Positions 51,668 through 59,063 of a DNA stretch of 64,000 bases are shown one piece after another. The position numbers and the translations under genes were made by a program. The notes below the pieces were generated by a model. It ran no database searches. It was not told the DNA's origin and was given only the letters and a program-made list of their open reading frames with translations. Source of the stretch: CAIWKO01 sp964469155 (GTDB lineage: Bacteria; Bacteroidota; Bacteroidia; Bacteroidales; CAIWKO01); contig CAYXXU010000004.1 in NCBI GenBank assembly GCA_964469155.1, positions 1 to 64,000 of the forward strand. Reading direction: 5' to 3'. The number at the start of each line of letters is the position of its first letter. Within the stretch, counting starts at the first letter, position 1.

Positions 51668-54292
51668 TTATCCACCTGAATTCGATCTTTTAAATCCTAT
51701 GCGGCCTGCCGATCCGGTCTGGTTGTCAGTTAAACGGAATTCTTCTACATCCTGTAAGGTCAGGGTTTCCATCATCTGTTTGTTCCTTTGCGGCGCTGGA
51801 GTGTCGGCCATGCGCAATTGCTGGTTCTTAACGGCCTCTTCAATAGTGTTTCTCACCGTGCGGGCATTGCCGAAGAATTTATCTTTGGCGGCAACCAACG
51901 AAGAAAAGTATTGTTTCAGATGTTCGCCTGCAGCATCATCGGGAGTCAGGTTGTCGTTCTGAAGCATTTGCAGACCGATCATATAAAGCTGTTCGGTAGT
52001 GAAATCATTAAATACAAAAGTTTTGTTGAACCTCGATTTCAGTCCGGGATTAGATTCGAGGAACAGTCGCATATTATCAGGATACCCTGCCACGATCACT
52101 GCCAGTTCGCCCCGCATATCTTCCATATTCTTTAAGATAACCTCAATAGCTTCCCTGCCAAAATCATTTCCACCTCCTTCAGCCAAAGCGTAAGCTTCGT
52201 CAATAAAAAGAACGCCGCCCTTTGCCTGGTCGATAAGTTCTTTGGTCTTGATGGCGGTTTGACCCACATAAGCAGCTACCATGCGTTCACGGTCGGCTTC
52301 TATCACATGACCCCTTTCGAGCAATCCCAGCGCTTTATATATGCGGCTCATGAGTCTGGCCAAAGTGGTTTTTCCGGTACCGGGATTCCCGATGAATACC
52401 GAATGCAGCGAAAAGCGGTTCAGGATATCCTTGCCCGATTCTCGATAGTATTTAACGAGTTTCACCAGTTCGTTCACCTCTTCCTTGCAACTCTCCATGC
52501 CGGTGAGTGCATTTAGTTCCTGAAGGCAATCGGCCAGCAGGCGTTCGTCGATCTTCAGGTCGAGACGTTTTACCTGCTGATTAAAGAACACATGTTGAAT
52601 GTCCTCAAGAGAAATGGTAGAAAGTGCTTCAGGAGTCAGATCTTTGTAATCAGGCAGGTTCATCAGCCTCAATCCCAGGTGCATCTTGCCTTCATCAATT
52701 ACTGAAATGGCATAACGTGCATTTCCGAACGATTTGTCGCGGTTGCGGTAGGCTTCCACCAATCTTTTCTGAATTTCCGCCTTCGCATCTTCTGCCAGGG
52801 CAACCTTTTTCTTTCCGCAAGCAAACTCAGCGATCTGCATCAGTTCTTCCGGCAAATAATCGTCGAAATGGAAATAATAACTGAACCTCGATTTCAGTCC
52901 GGGATTGGATTCCAGGAAATTGTTCATTTCGGCCGGATATCCAGCTACCATAATGGCAATGTCGCCTTTTCCGTCTGACATTTCTTTTATGATTACTTCA
53001 ATCACTTCCTTACCGAAATCCTTATCATCATCACCTTTGCGGGCGAGCATATAAGCTTCATCAATAAACAGAATGCCTCCGCGGGCCGCATCAATCAGTT
53101 TCTTTACTTTGGGTGCTGTTTGCCCTATATATTCGCCCACCAATGCACTGCGGTCGGCTTCTATCACGTGGCCTTTCGATAAAAGCCCCATTTTCTGGTA
53201 TATCTTGCCAAGCAGATTAACCACGGTGGTTTTGCCTGTACCGGGATTTCCTGTGAAAACACTGTGCAGGCTGATCTTTTCGCTCTCTTCGAAGCCTTTT
53301 TCTTTGCGAAGCTTCAGGAAATCGATGTATTTGATGTGCTCTTTGATCTTTTGCTTCACCGACGTCAATCCTATCAGTTCTTCTAAATTCTTGAGCACAT
53401 TTTCCATGGTTTCTTCCTGAACGGCAGGGGTACCGGGTTGGCTGCTGAGATCGTGAAAAGGTGTTTTCTGAACTTCAAAGCTTCCTTCTATCTCTTCATC
53501 GCCCACCCCGAAAGAAACTGCTCCTATAAGGGTATCCATAAAAACAATTTCCACCGAATAGGCATCATCCTTCCACGATCCCGGTTTATCGGTTCCCCAG
53601 CCTTCGGTGATGGTAAATTCGGTTCCAATTGTATTTGGTGCAACGTAACCCGGCGATACTATTGAGGTTTTGGCCTGGCCCGAATCATCATAAATATTGA
53701 AAAAGAACTCGTAGAACCAATCGGAGTTGGTCTTGTTTCTCAATTTCAATTCTGTCCAGATGTAGGTAGCCTGGTCGCGTTTAAACTTCTTCAGGTATCT
53801 CCTTTCTGCTTCTTCTATGCGGTCGAAGGGCCCGGGATATACTTTTATTGAAATAAGTTCGAAATAGGGGTTGTCGGCAAAGCTTACTTTGCCCACATCT
53901 TCCACATGAAATTTGTTGGCGCCGACGAATTCGCCGTCAATATAGGCTTCCCAGACATAATCGCCCTTGAACCAGAAACTGCCTGCTTTCTCATTACCCC
54001 ATCCATCGCGTATTATCACCACATTATCTTCCATTTTAATGACCTGGTCCGATTCGAGGCTGCAAAGTTCATCCCTTTTGGAACCTGTGAGGGCAAATGC
54101 TTTTAAACTCACTTTGGCAGTCCATTCTTCCTCATCGAAGAGTTTGTTATAGAACGAGAATTCGGTCCATATATAGGTGGTTTCAGCTCTGTCGAATACC
54201 GTGCGGTATTTTTTTGAGGAGTTTATCATCCATTCTTCAGACGAAAATACATTGAGGCTTTTGAATTTGTATTTGGTCATTCCTTCTTTCAT
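51668..54292 (-). CDS. Tandem AAA+ ATPase (CbbX/SpoVK-like) with duplicated N-terminal beta domain
   Basis: Protein of 874 residues. The first 270 residues contain two copies of an unrecognised beta-rich domain (about 36-135 and 173-265). Both carry TYIWTE and GWG-x-x-K-x-GS-W, which shows internal duplication. After a Pro-rich linker come two CbbX-type AAA+ modules. The first has Walker A GNPGTGKTT (348-356) and LFIDEAYML; the second has GNPGTGKTT and LFIDEAYAL. Arginine-finger-like NPGLKSRF follows each. Such ATPases remodel protein complexes. The gene lies 23 nt after a small membrane-protein gene. A start at Met5 (MTKYKF) is possible. Confidence 0.85.
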   Translation of the reverse strand: MKEGMTKYKFKSLNVFSSEEWMINSSKKYRTVFDRAETTYIWTEFSFYNKLFDEEEWTAKVSLKAFALTGSKRDELCSLESDQVIKMEDNVVIIRDGWGNEKAGSFWFKGDYVWEAYIDGEFVGANKFHVEDVGKVSFADNPYFELISIKVYPGPFDRIEEAERRYLKKFKRDQATYIWTELKLRNKTNSDWFYEFFFNIYDDSGQAKTSIVSPGYVAPNTIGTEFTITEGWGTDKPGSWKDDAYSVEIVFMDTLIGAVSFGVGDEEIEGSFEVQKTPFHDLSSQPGTPAVQEETMENVLKNLEELIGLTSVKQKIKEHIKYIDFLKLRKEKGFEESEKISLHSVFTGNPGTGKTTVVNLLGKIYQKMGLLSKGHVIEADRSALVGEYIGQTAPKVKKLIDAARGGILFIDEAYMLARKGDDDKDFGKEVIEVIIKEMSDGKGDIAIMVAGYPAEMNNFLESNPGLKSRFSYYFHFDDYLPEELMQIAEFACGKKKVALAEDAKAEIQKRLVEAYRNRDKSFGNARYAISVIDEGKMHLGLRLMNLPDYKDLTPEALSTISLEDIQHVFFNQQVKRLDLKIDERLLADCLQELNALTGMESCKEEVNELVKLVKYYRESGKDILNRFSLHSVFIGNPGTGKTTLARLMSRIYKALGLLERGHVIEADRERMVAAYVGQTAIKTKELIDQAKGGVLFIDEAYALAEGGGNDFGREAIEVILKNMEDMRGELAVIVAGYPDNMRLFLESNPGLKSRFNKTFVFNDFTTEQLYMIGLQMLQNDNLTPDDAAGEHLKQYFSSLVAAKDKFFGNARTVRNTIEEAVKNQQLRMADTPAPQRNKQMMETLTLQDVEEFRLTDNQTGSAGRIGFKRSNSGG

Positions 54293-54314
54293 AAATGTTC
54301 AGATTAAAAACTAA

Positions 54315-54746
54315 TCACGGTTTGATAGTCTTGTGCTTCATTTCATAATTATAGATACGGGCAGCATTGATAGAATGGTTTCTTGAACCAATGTATAGCG
54401 GAATGGTAGCGCCTATCATTACGGCACCTCCTGCGGCAAAGTACCATTGAGGGTCGTCGCCTATCAGCCATTTGATACCGGTATAACCTATCAATCCGGC
54501 CCCCACTAAGGTAAGAATAATGGAGGGATTATTGTTGCGTTTGACCATCAGTATTTCTTCCATAGCATCGGGATAGGGTTGGCATACATCCTCCAGTTTT
54601 ATCAGCGAAAGGTTCTTGCCTTTATAATTCATATCGGCCGACAGCATTTTCTTTTCAATGCTGATGGTGTCTGCGGCATTGCTTTGCGCCTTTGCACCGA
54701 AATGGAGTGACGGTAATAAAAGAAGGATTATGCTTAGGTATTTCAT
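54315..54746 (-). CDS. Small membrane protein upstream of the AAA+ gene
   Basis: Protein of 143 residues. A signal peptide ends FGAKAQ. There are two transmembrane segments (SIILTLVGAGLIGYTGIKWLI and FAAGGAVMIGATIPLYIG) and a basic cytoplasmic tail (NYEMKHKTIKP). No known domain was seen. It is 23 nt upstream of the tandem AAA+ ATPase gene and probably co-transcribed, so it may anchor the ATPase at the membrane. That link is positional. Confidence 0.65.
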   Translation of the reverse strand: MKYLSIILLLLPSLHFGAKAQSNAADTISIEKKMLSADMNYKGKNLSLIKLEDVCQPYPDAMEEILMVKRNNNPSIILTLVGAGLIGYTGIKWLIGDDPQWYFAAGGAVMIGATIPLYIGSRNHSINAARIYNYEMKHKTIKP

Positions 54747-55005
54747 TATCTTAAGAATTGTCAGGTAAAATTACACAATTTCATAACCCAAAATCATCAA
54801 TAGATAATTTTCTGCTCCGCAGCGATAAAGAGTTTGTATCATTTTCAGCTTAATATTCCTATAAGAAAGCCTAACAAACAGTAAATTGGAATTAACCCGG
54901 ATACAACGTACATGTCGATGCGCTCATCATTTTTCAAACTGTGAATCCGGGTAAACATAAATACTTTGTTCTTATTCTCCTTTTAGCGATTTCCTTAATA
55001 ATTTA

Positions 55006-55013
55006 TAATTTTG
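55006..55013 (+). promoter_or_regulatory. TAnnTTTG -7 element of the prolyl-tRNA editing gene
   Basis: TAATTTTG lies 15 nt before the ATG at 55029 and overlaps the TTG at 55011. This argues for the ATG as the start and for a very short leader. Confidence 0.5.
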
Positions 55014-55028
55014 CATCAAATCATAAAC

Positions 55029-55520
55029 ATGAATGGTGATCCGAAAGTATACCAGGTGCTGAATGAACTTAATATTGATTTTGAATATATTGAGCACCCT
55101 CCGGCTCCTACGATTGAAATTGCCCGCCAATACTGGAAAGGACATGATGCCCAACATTGCAAGAATATTTTTTTCCGTAACCACAAAGGTAACCGGCATT
55201 ACCTGGTTATTATGGATTGTGAACAGAATCTGGCTATTCACGATATAGAAAAGCGCCTGAAACAGGGCAAACTGACCTTTGCTTCGGAGAAGAGAATGCA
55301 ACTGTACCTGGGATTGATGCCCGGTTCGGTTTCGCCTTTCGGACTGATCTATGATACTGCCAAAAATGTGCATGTATTTCTGGATGTCAACCTGCAAAAG
55401 GCGCAGCGCATCAGTTTTCATCCCAACCAAAACACTGCCTCGCTGATTATTTTGTTTGCGGATTTCCTTCGGTATATGAATTTTACGGGCAATAGCTTTG
55501 AGTTTATTGAATTGTATTGA
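55029..55520 (+). CDS. YbaK/ProX-type aminoacyl-tRNA deacylase
   Basis: Protein of 163 residues from the ATG at 55029 (the TTG at 55011 is upstream of the likely transcription start). It has the YbaK/PrdX fold: IEHPPAPTIEIA, CKNIFFRNHKG with the conserved Lys, MQLYLGLMPGSVSPFGLIYD and HVFLDV. These enzymes hydrolyse mischarged tRNA (Ala-tRNA(Pro) or Cys-tRNA(Pro)) in trans. It lies upstream of a Gre-like gene with its own promoter. Confidence 0.88.
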   Translation: MNGDPKVYQVLNELNIDFEYIEHPPAPTIEIARQYWKGHDAQHCKNIFFRNHKGNRHYLVIMDCEQNLAIHDIEKRLKQGKLTFASEKRMQLYLGLMPGSVSPFGLIYDTAKNVHVFLDVNLQKAQRISFHPNQNTASLIILFADFLRYMNFTGNSFEFIELY

Positions 55521-55588
55521 GCAAAACAATTTATTTTCCGGTAGTGACTTGTGGAATTTCATATCTTCGTACTAATTATTAACCATAC

Positions 55589-56050
55589 ATGGGCACCGAC
55601 GAAAACAAATTACTGAAATCAAGGATAATTGAAGCATGTAAAAATCATCAGATGGATACCATTGCGAACCTGAAACGCGAAATGGACGAGCATCAGCAAT
55701 TGGCCAACGATTATGGCCCACCTAAAGACCGTTATGATGCTTTTCGCTCGCAGATGCTTCGCCGCCGCGATATTTTTGCCGAACAATTGCAAAAGGCCAC
55801 CGAAGAACTTTATACCCTAGATAAGATAAAGCCCGGCGAGCCGAGGAGCAAAGTGGAGTTCGGCGCTATTATTATCACTGATAAGCAGAAATTTTTTGTG
55901 GCAACCAGCATGGGAAAGATCGTTATCGATAAAGAAACATATTTTTGTATCTCACCTGCGGTGCCTGTTTATAAGGTGCTGGAAGGATTAAAGAAAGGCG
56001 ATACAACCACCTTTAACAACAACCCTATTAAGATCGTTGATGTATTCTGA
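55589..56050 (+). CDS. GreA/GreB C-terminal-like protein
   Basis: Protein of 153 residues. The N-terminal 75 residues are helical and charged (LLKSRIIEACKNHQMDTIANL) and could form the Gre coiled coil. The C-terminal half VEFGAIIITDKQKFFVATSMGK ... AVPVYKVLEGLKKGDTTTFNN follows the Gre C-domain pattern of beta strands around S-P-x-x-P-x-x-K. Gre factors rescue backtracked RNA polymerase, but the N-terminal acidic tip is not clear, so cleavage activity is uncertain. It stands alone, 40 bp upstream of the broken tRNA-Ser. Confidence 0.7.
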   Translation: MGTDENKLLKSRIIEACKNHQMDTIANLKREMDEHQQLANDYGPPKDRYDAFRSQMLRRRDIFAEQLQKATEELYTLDKIKPGEPRSKVEFGAIIITDKQKFFVATSMGKIVIDKETYFCISPAVPVYKVLEGLKKGDTTTFNNNPIKIVDVF

Positions 56051-56089
56051 GCGAGTTAGCCGGAAACTACTCTTGCATTAACAAAAAAA

Positions 56090-56159
56090 ATGTACTTTTG
56101 TGCCCGAAACAGGAGAGATGGGCCCGTAGGGCGCCCTATGGGCCAGAGCGGTCGAATGC
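56090..56159 (+). pseudogene. Broken duplicate of the tRNA-Ser 5' half with promoter
   Basis: TACTTTTG (56093-56100) and the next bases match the promoter region of the intact tRNA-Ser. The tRNA 5' sequence GGAGAGATGG (56112-56121) and CAGAGCGGTCGAATGC (56144-56159) are identical to bases 1-26 of the intact gene, but split by a 22-bp insertion (56122-56143) that can fold into 11 pairs. The rest of the tRNA is absent. Confidence 0.75.
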
Positions 56160-56177
56160 AATGGCTATTCAAAAGAA

Positions 56178-56420
56178 ATGTTCTATACATACATACTAAA
56201 AAGCTTAAAGGATGGCAGGTATTATTATGGCCATACTTCTGATATTGAAAAAAGAATATTAATGCATAATGGTGGTAAAGTAAAATCAACATCAAACAGA
56301 AGGCCATTCGTTGTTCATTATTTTGAAGAGTATTCAACGAAGGTTGAAGCAACCAGAAGGGAATATTTCTTTAAAACTATTGATGGTTATAATTATTTAA
56401 AGAGTAGAAACATTATTTAA
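56178..56420 (+). CDS. GIY-YIG endonuclease, small
   Basis: Protein of 80 residues with the GIY-YIG core: MFYTYILKSLKDGRYYYGHT (Y-x-Y ... Y-Y-G), EKRILMHNGG with the catalytic Arg, HYFEEYSTKVEATRREYFFK with the conserved Glu, and an exit helix. This is the UvrC/SLX-like short form, which cuts DNA. It lies between a broken copy and the intact copy of tRNA-Ser, which makes an association with that duplication likely. No promoter of its own was seen other than the duplicated tRNA promoter upstream. Confidence 0.85.
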   Translation: MFYTYILKSLKDGRYYYGHTSDIEKRILMHNGGKVKSTSNRRPFVVHYFEEYSTKVEATRREYFFKTIDGYNYLKSRNII

Positions 56421-56435
56421 TATCAAATATTGATG

Positions 56436-56443
56436 TACTTTTG
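56436..56443 (+). promoter_or_regulatory. -7 promoter element of tRNA-Ser
   Basis: TACTTTTG fits TAnnTTTG and lies 14 nt before the tRNA 5' end. The same element is kept in the broken copy at 56093-56100. Confidence 0.6.
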
Positions 56444-56456
56444 CAAACCGAAAACA

Positions 56457-56548
56457 GGAGAGATGGCAGAGCGGTCGAATGCGGCGGTCTCGAAAACCGT
56501 TGTCCGCCTTACGGCGGACCGGGGGTTCGAATCCCCCTCTCTCCGCCA
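56457..56548 (+). tRNA. tRNA-Ser (anticodon CGA)
   Basis: 92 nt with an encoded CCA. The acceptor stem GGAGAGA/TCTCTCC pairs fully. The anticodon loop is CTCGAAA, giving CGA (codon UCG). The long variable arm (GTCCGCC-TTAC-GGCGGAC) is typical of tRNA-Ser, and the T arm is GGGGG TTCGAAT CCCCC. It has a promoter just upstream and a perfect terminator downstream. Confidence 0.97.
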
Positions 56549-56549
56549 A

Positions 56550-56589
56550 AGAAAACAAAAGTGCCCCGATAGGGGCACTTTTGTTTTCT
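56550..56589 (+). terminator. Terminator of tRNA-Ser
   Basis: AGAAAACAAAAGTGCCCC (56550-56567) pairs perfectly with GGGGCACTTTTGTTTTCT (56572-56589) around a GATA loop. The T-rich 3' arm provides the U tract. Confidence 0.85.
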
Positions 56590-56699
56590 CTGAAGCACCC
56601 TCTTTTAGAATCATGAGCATAGCGAGTAATCCCATGAATCCTCCCAACTGGTTTGAGCAGATTCTAGTATAGGGATAGATATCAGGTCTGTCAGATAAG

Positions 56700-56733
56700 A
56701 AAAGCCCCTGATTTGTTTTTCAGGGGCTTTTTG
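56700..56733 (-). terminator. Terminator of tRNA-Gly
   Basis: AAAAAGCCCCTGA (56700-56712) pairs with TCAGGGGCTTTTT (56721-56733). On the minus strand it directly follows the tRNA CCA end. Confidence 0.8.
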
Positions 56734-56807
56734 GAGCGGTATATGGGACTCGAACCCACGACCCTCAGCTTGGGAAGCTAATGCTCTACCAACTGAGCTA
56801 ATACCGC
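56733..56807 (-). tRNA. tRNA-Gly (anticodon CCC)
   Basis: 75 nt including an encoded CCA. The acceptor stem GCGGTAT/ATACCGC pairs fully with discriminator U. The anticodon loop is TTCCCAA, giving CCC (codon GGG). The D and T arms are normal, with TTCGAGT in the T loop. A promoter TATTTTTG lies just upstream on the minus strand. Confidence 0.96.
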
Positions 56808-56824
56808 GTTGGTAAAATCAGTTG

Positions 56825-56854
56825 CAAAAATATGAATTTTATTGTTTCTGACAA
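56825..56854 (-). promoter_or_regulatory. Promoter of tRNA-Gly
   Basis: On the minus strand TTG (56854-56852), a 19-nt spacer, then TATTTTTG (56832-56825). This fits the Bacteroidota consensus and is 18 nt before the tRNA 5' end. Confidence 0.6.
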
Positions 56855-56858
56855 GGTG

Positions 56859-57545
56859 TTAAAAGTTGAGAAGGAGTTTTTTTCTTTTCTGTTCATATTC
56901 ATCCTTTGAAATCACTTTTTCAGCATAAAGGTTTTCCAGTTTTTTGATTTTTATGACATTCATTTCCAGTTCTTCCAGTTTCTGATGAAATTCTGTTCCG
57001 AATTCTATATTCTCTTTGTAAGCATCGATGATCTTTTGGTTTTCTTCAAATTTCTGTTTCCAATGGTTGTCATCCGATGATGGTTGTTCACTTGTTTTTG
57101 CAGCCTGTCCGGATTGTATCTTTTTTATTTCTTCGTTGAGAATATTCACCTGTATCTGCAGTTCGTCTTTTTCTTTCAGAATAGCCTCTTTATCACGAAT
57201 AATTTTTTTCATAAGGATATCTTTATCAACCAGGTTGCAATGGGCGGTTTCGAGCGATGCCCGGTTATTTTGATTGTTAATCTCAATTTCCTTGGTTTTA
57301 ATAGAGATGATCCTCAATAAGGCCCGGTTTTTTCTAAATAGCAGCAGAACTCCTGCTAACAATATGATAATTAGCGTTGCAGAGCCTATGAGTGCGGCGG
57401 TCAGATATTGGGTGTGTTTTTTTATCTGTGCCTTTTCCGATAATGGTGTTGTGATGGTATCGGTTTTAGCTTGTGGATTTAATTGAGGGTAGGAGTTGGA
57501 TATGAAAAACAAAGAAAGAAAAAGGATAATAATAAATCGTTTCAT
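56859..57545 (-). CDS. Membrane-anchored coiled-coil protein with SHOCT-like tail
   Basis: Protein of 228 residues. A signal peptide ends SYPQ, and one membrane segment lies at about 52-70 (ALIGSATLIIILLAGVLLLF). A long coiled coil follows (about 80-150 and again 165-205). The last 25 residues (KLENLYAEKVISKDEYEQKRKKLL) match the short SHOCT motif, which is often found at the ends of membrane proteins. Its function is unknown; it may be a cytoplasmic scaffold or oligomerisation element. The gene stands alone, antisense to the neighbouring MATE gene. Confidence 0.65.
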   Translation of the reverse strand: MKRFIIILFLSLFFISNSYPQLNPQAKTDTITTPLSEKAQIKKHTQYLTAALIGSATLIIILLAGVLLLFRKNRALLRIISIKTKEIEINNQNNRASLETAHCNLVDKDILMKKIIRDKEAILKEKDELQIQVNILNEEIKKIQSGQAAKTSEQPSSDDNHWKQKFEENQKIIDAYKENIEFGTEFHQKLEELEMNVIKIKKLENLYAEKVISKDEYEQKRKKLLLNF

Positions 57546-57657
57546 GAATGTTTGTTTGAAATGTAAAATTATAAAATTAAATTATTACTGAGTAGCATTA
57601 TTTTGCTGTGATGTTATTGTCCCATGCATGGAATTCATTAATCAGCCTAAAGTTTTC

Positions 57658-57665
57658 TACTTTTG
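57658..57665 (+). promoter_or_regulatory. TAnnTTTG -7 element of the first MATE gene
   Basis: TACTTTTG lies 17 nt before the TTG start at 57682, so the leader would be only about 10 nt. AAGGAC at 57674-57679 is a plausible ribosome-binding site. Confidence 0.5.
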
Positions 57666-57681
57666 CAAAAAATAAGGACTA

Positions 57682-59010
57682 TTGCAATTACCTTCACATA
57701 AAGAGATTTGGAGCCTGACTTTTCCTATCCTGCTGAGCATGGTAGCTGAGAATATTATCAACATTACCGATACTGTTTTTCTGGCACGTGTGGGCGAAGG
57801 AGAATTGGGCGCTTCGGCTATTGGGGGTACGTTTTATGTGATTCTTTTTATTATTGGCCTTGGATTCAGTATAGGAACCCAAATTATTATTTCGCGACGT
57901 CTGGGGGAGGGCAAACCACGCGAAGTAGGCAGTGTTTTCGAGATAAGCGTGTTTTTTTTAATGGTGGTGGCGGTGCTGTTGTTCGTGATGGTGCAATTGT
58001 TTTTCGCCCCGGTGTTCAATCATATTATGTCGTCGGCCGAGGTGTTTGATAAAACCGTGATCTATGTAAAATACCGCGTATGGGGTATCTTGTTTACCTT
58101 TATCGGATGTGCTTTCAGGGCCTTTTATACGGGAATATTTAAAACCAAGTTTCTGTTGATCAACTCCATTATATTGGCCCTGGTAAATGTGGTCTTTGCT
58201 TATGTACTTATCTTTGGTAAATTTGGTTTCCCTAAACTGGGTATTGAAGGTGCAGCCATTGCCACGGTTATTGCAGAGTTTGCTTCGGTGATGTTTTATG
58301 TTGTTGCGACCATCCGATGGGTTGATCTGAAGAAATACAATCTTTTTCAGCGGAAGAAATATGACCTGAAAATTATCTATACCATTTTGGATGTTTCAGG
58401 ATTTATTATTTTGCAACATTTAATCTCACTGTGCTCGTGGTTTGCATTTTTTATGGTGATAGAACAGAGAGGCGAACATCCGCTGGCCATAACCAATATT
58501 GTACGTAGTATTTATATCTTCTTTATGATTCCGGGATGGGCGTTCAGTTCGGCCACCAGCACCCTGGTAAGCAATATTATCGGGAAGAAAAATATTGAAG
58601 GTGTGATTCCTTTAATAAAAAGAATTACCCGTATGGGATTTCTGACGACGACTCTTTTGACGGTGCCGGCATTGTTATTTCCCAGACAGTTGCTTTCGCT
58701 TTATTCGCCGGATGTTACGCTGATAAGCGATAGCCTGCCGTCGTTTTATGTGGTGATGCTGGCATTGTTTGTTTTTTCGCTGACCTTTAACCTCTTTAGC
58801 GGGGTAACAGGCACGGGCAATACGCGTATTTCGCTGCTGATTGAGGTAGTGGGTGTGGTGCTATACCTGGCAACGGTTTATGTGGTGGTGATTTTATTGA
58901 AATTGCCTCTTGCTGTGGCGTGGACAGCCGAAGTTGAATACTTTATCGTGATTTTTATTCTCTCCTATTTCTATCTGAAAAAGGGAAGTTGGAAAACGAA
59001 AGTGATTTGA
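57682..59010 (+). CDS. MATE-family multidrug/Na+ exporter (TTG start)
   Basis: Protein of 442 residues with about 12 transmembrane segments. The MATE N-terminal signature LTFPILLSMVAENIINITDTVFLARVGE starts at residue 8, so translation must begin at or very close to the TTG at 57682; the next ATG (57739) would cut into the first helix. An in-frame stop lies just upstream, and AAGGAC precedes the TTG. MATE proteins export cationic drugs or metabolites in exchange for Na+ or H+. It is a single gene, with a CapA-like gene 54 nt downstream. Confidence 0.88.
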   Translation: MQLPSHKEIWSLTFPILLSMVAENIINITDTVFLARVGEGELGASAIGGTFYVILFIIGLGFSIGTQIIISRRLGEGKPREVGSVFEISVFFLMVVAVLLFVMVQLFFAPVFNHIMSSAEVFDKTVIYVKYRVWGILFTFIGCAFRAFYTGIFKTKFLLINSIILALVNVVFAYVLIFGKFGFPKLGIEGAAIATVIAEFASVMFYVVATIRWVDLKKYNLFQRKKYDLKIIYTILDVSGFIILQHLISLCSWFAFFMVIEQRGEHPLAITNIVRSIYIFFMIPGWAFSSATSTLVSNIIGKKNIEGVIPLIKRITRMGFLTTTLLTVPALLFPRQLLSLYSPDVTLISDSLPSFYVVMLALFVFSLTFNLFSGVTGTGNTRISLLIEVVGVVLYLATVYVVVILLKLPLAVAWTAEVEYFIVIFILSYFYLKKGSWKTKVI

Positions 59011-59063
59011 TCAGGTAACTTAATCACGAATTTGACGTAATCGTAAGTTAGTTTAATTAAGAA

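Noticed and set aside
54972..55562. Minus-strand reading frame of 196 codons
   Set aside because: It is antisense to the complete YbaK/ProX-family gene, which has clear motifs and a promoter.
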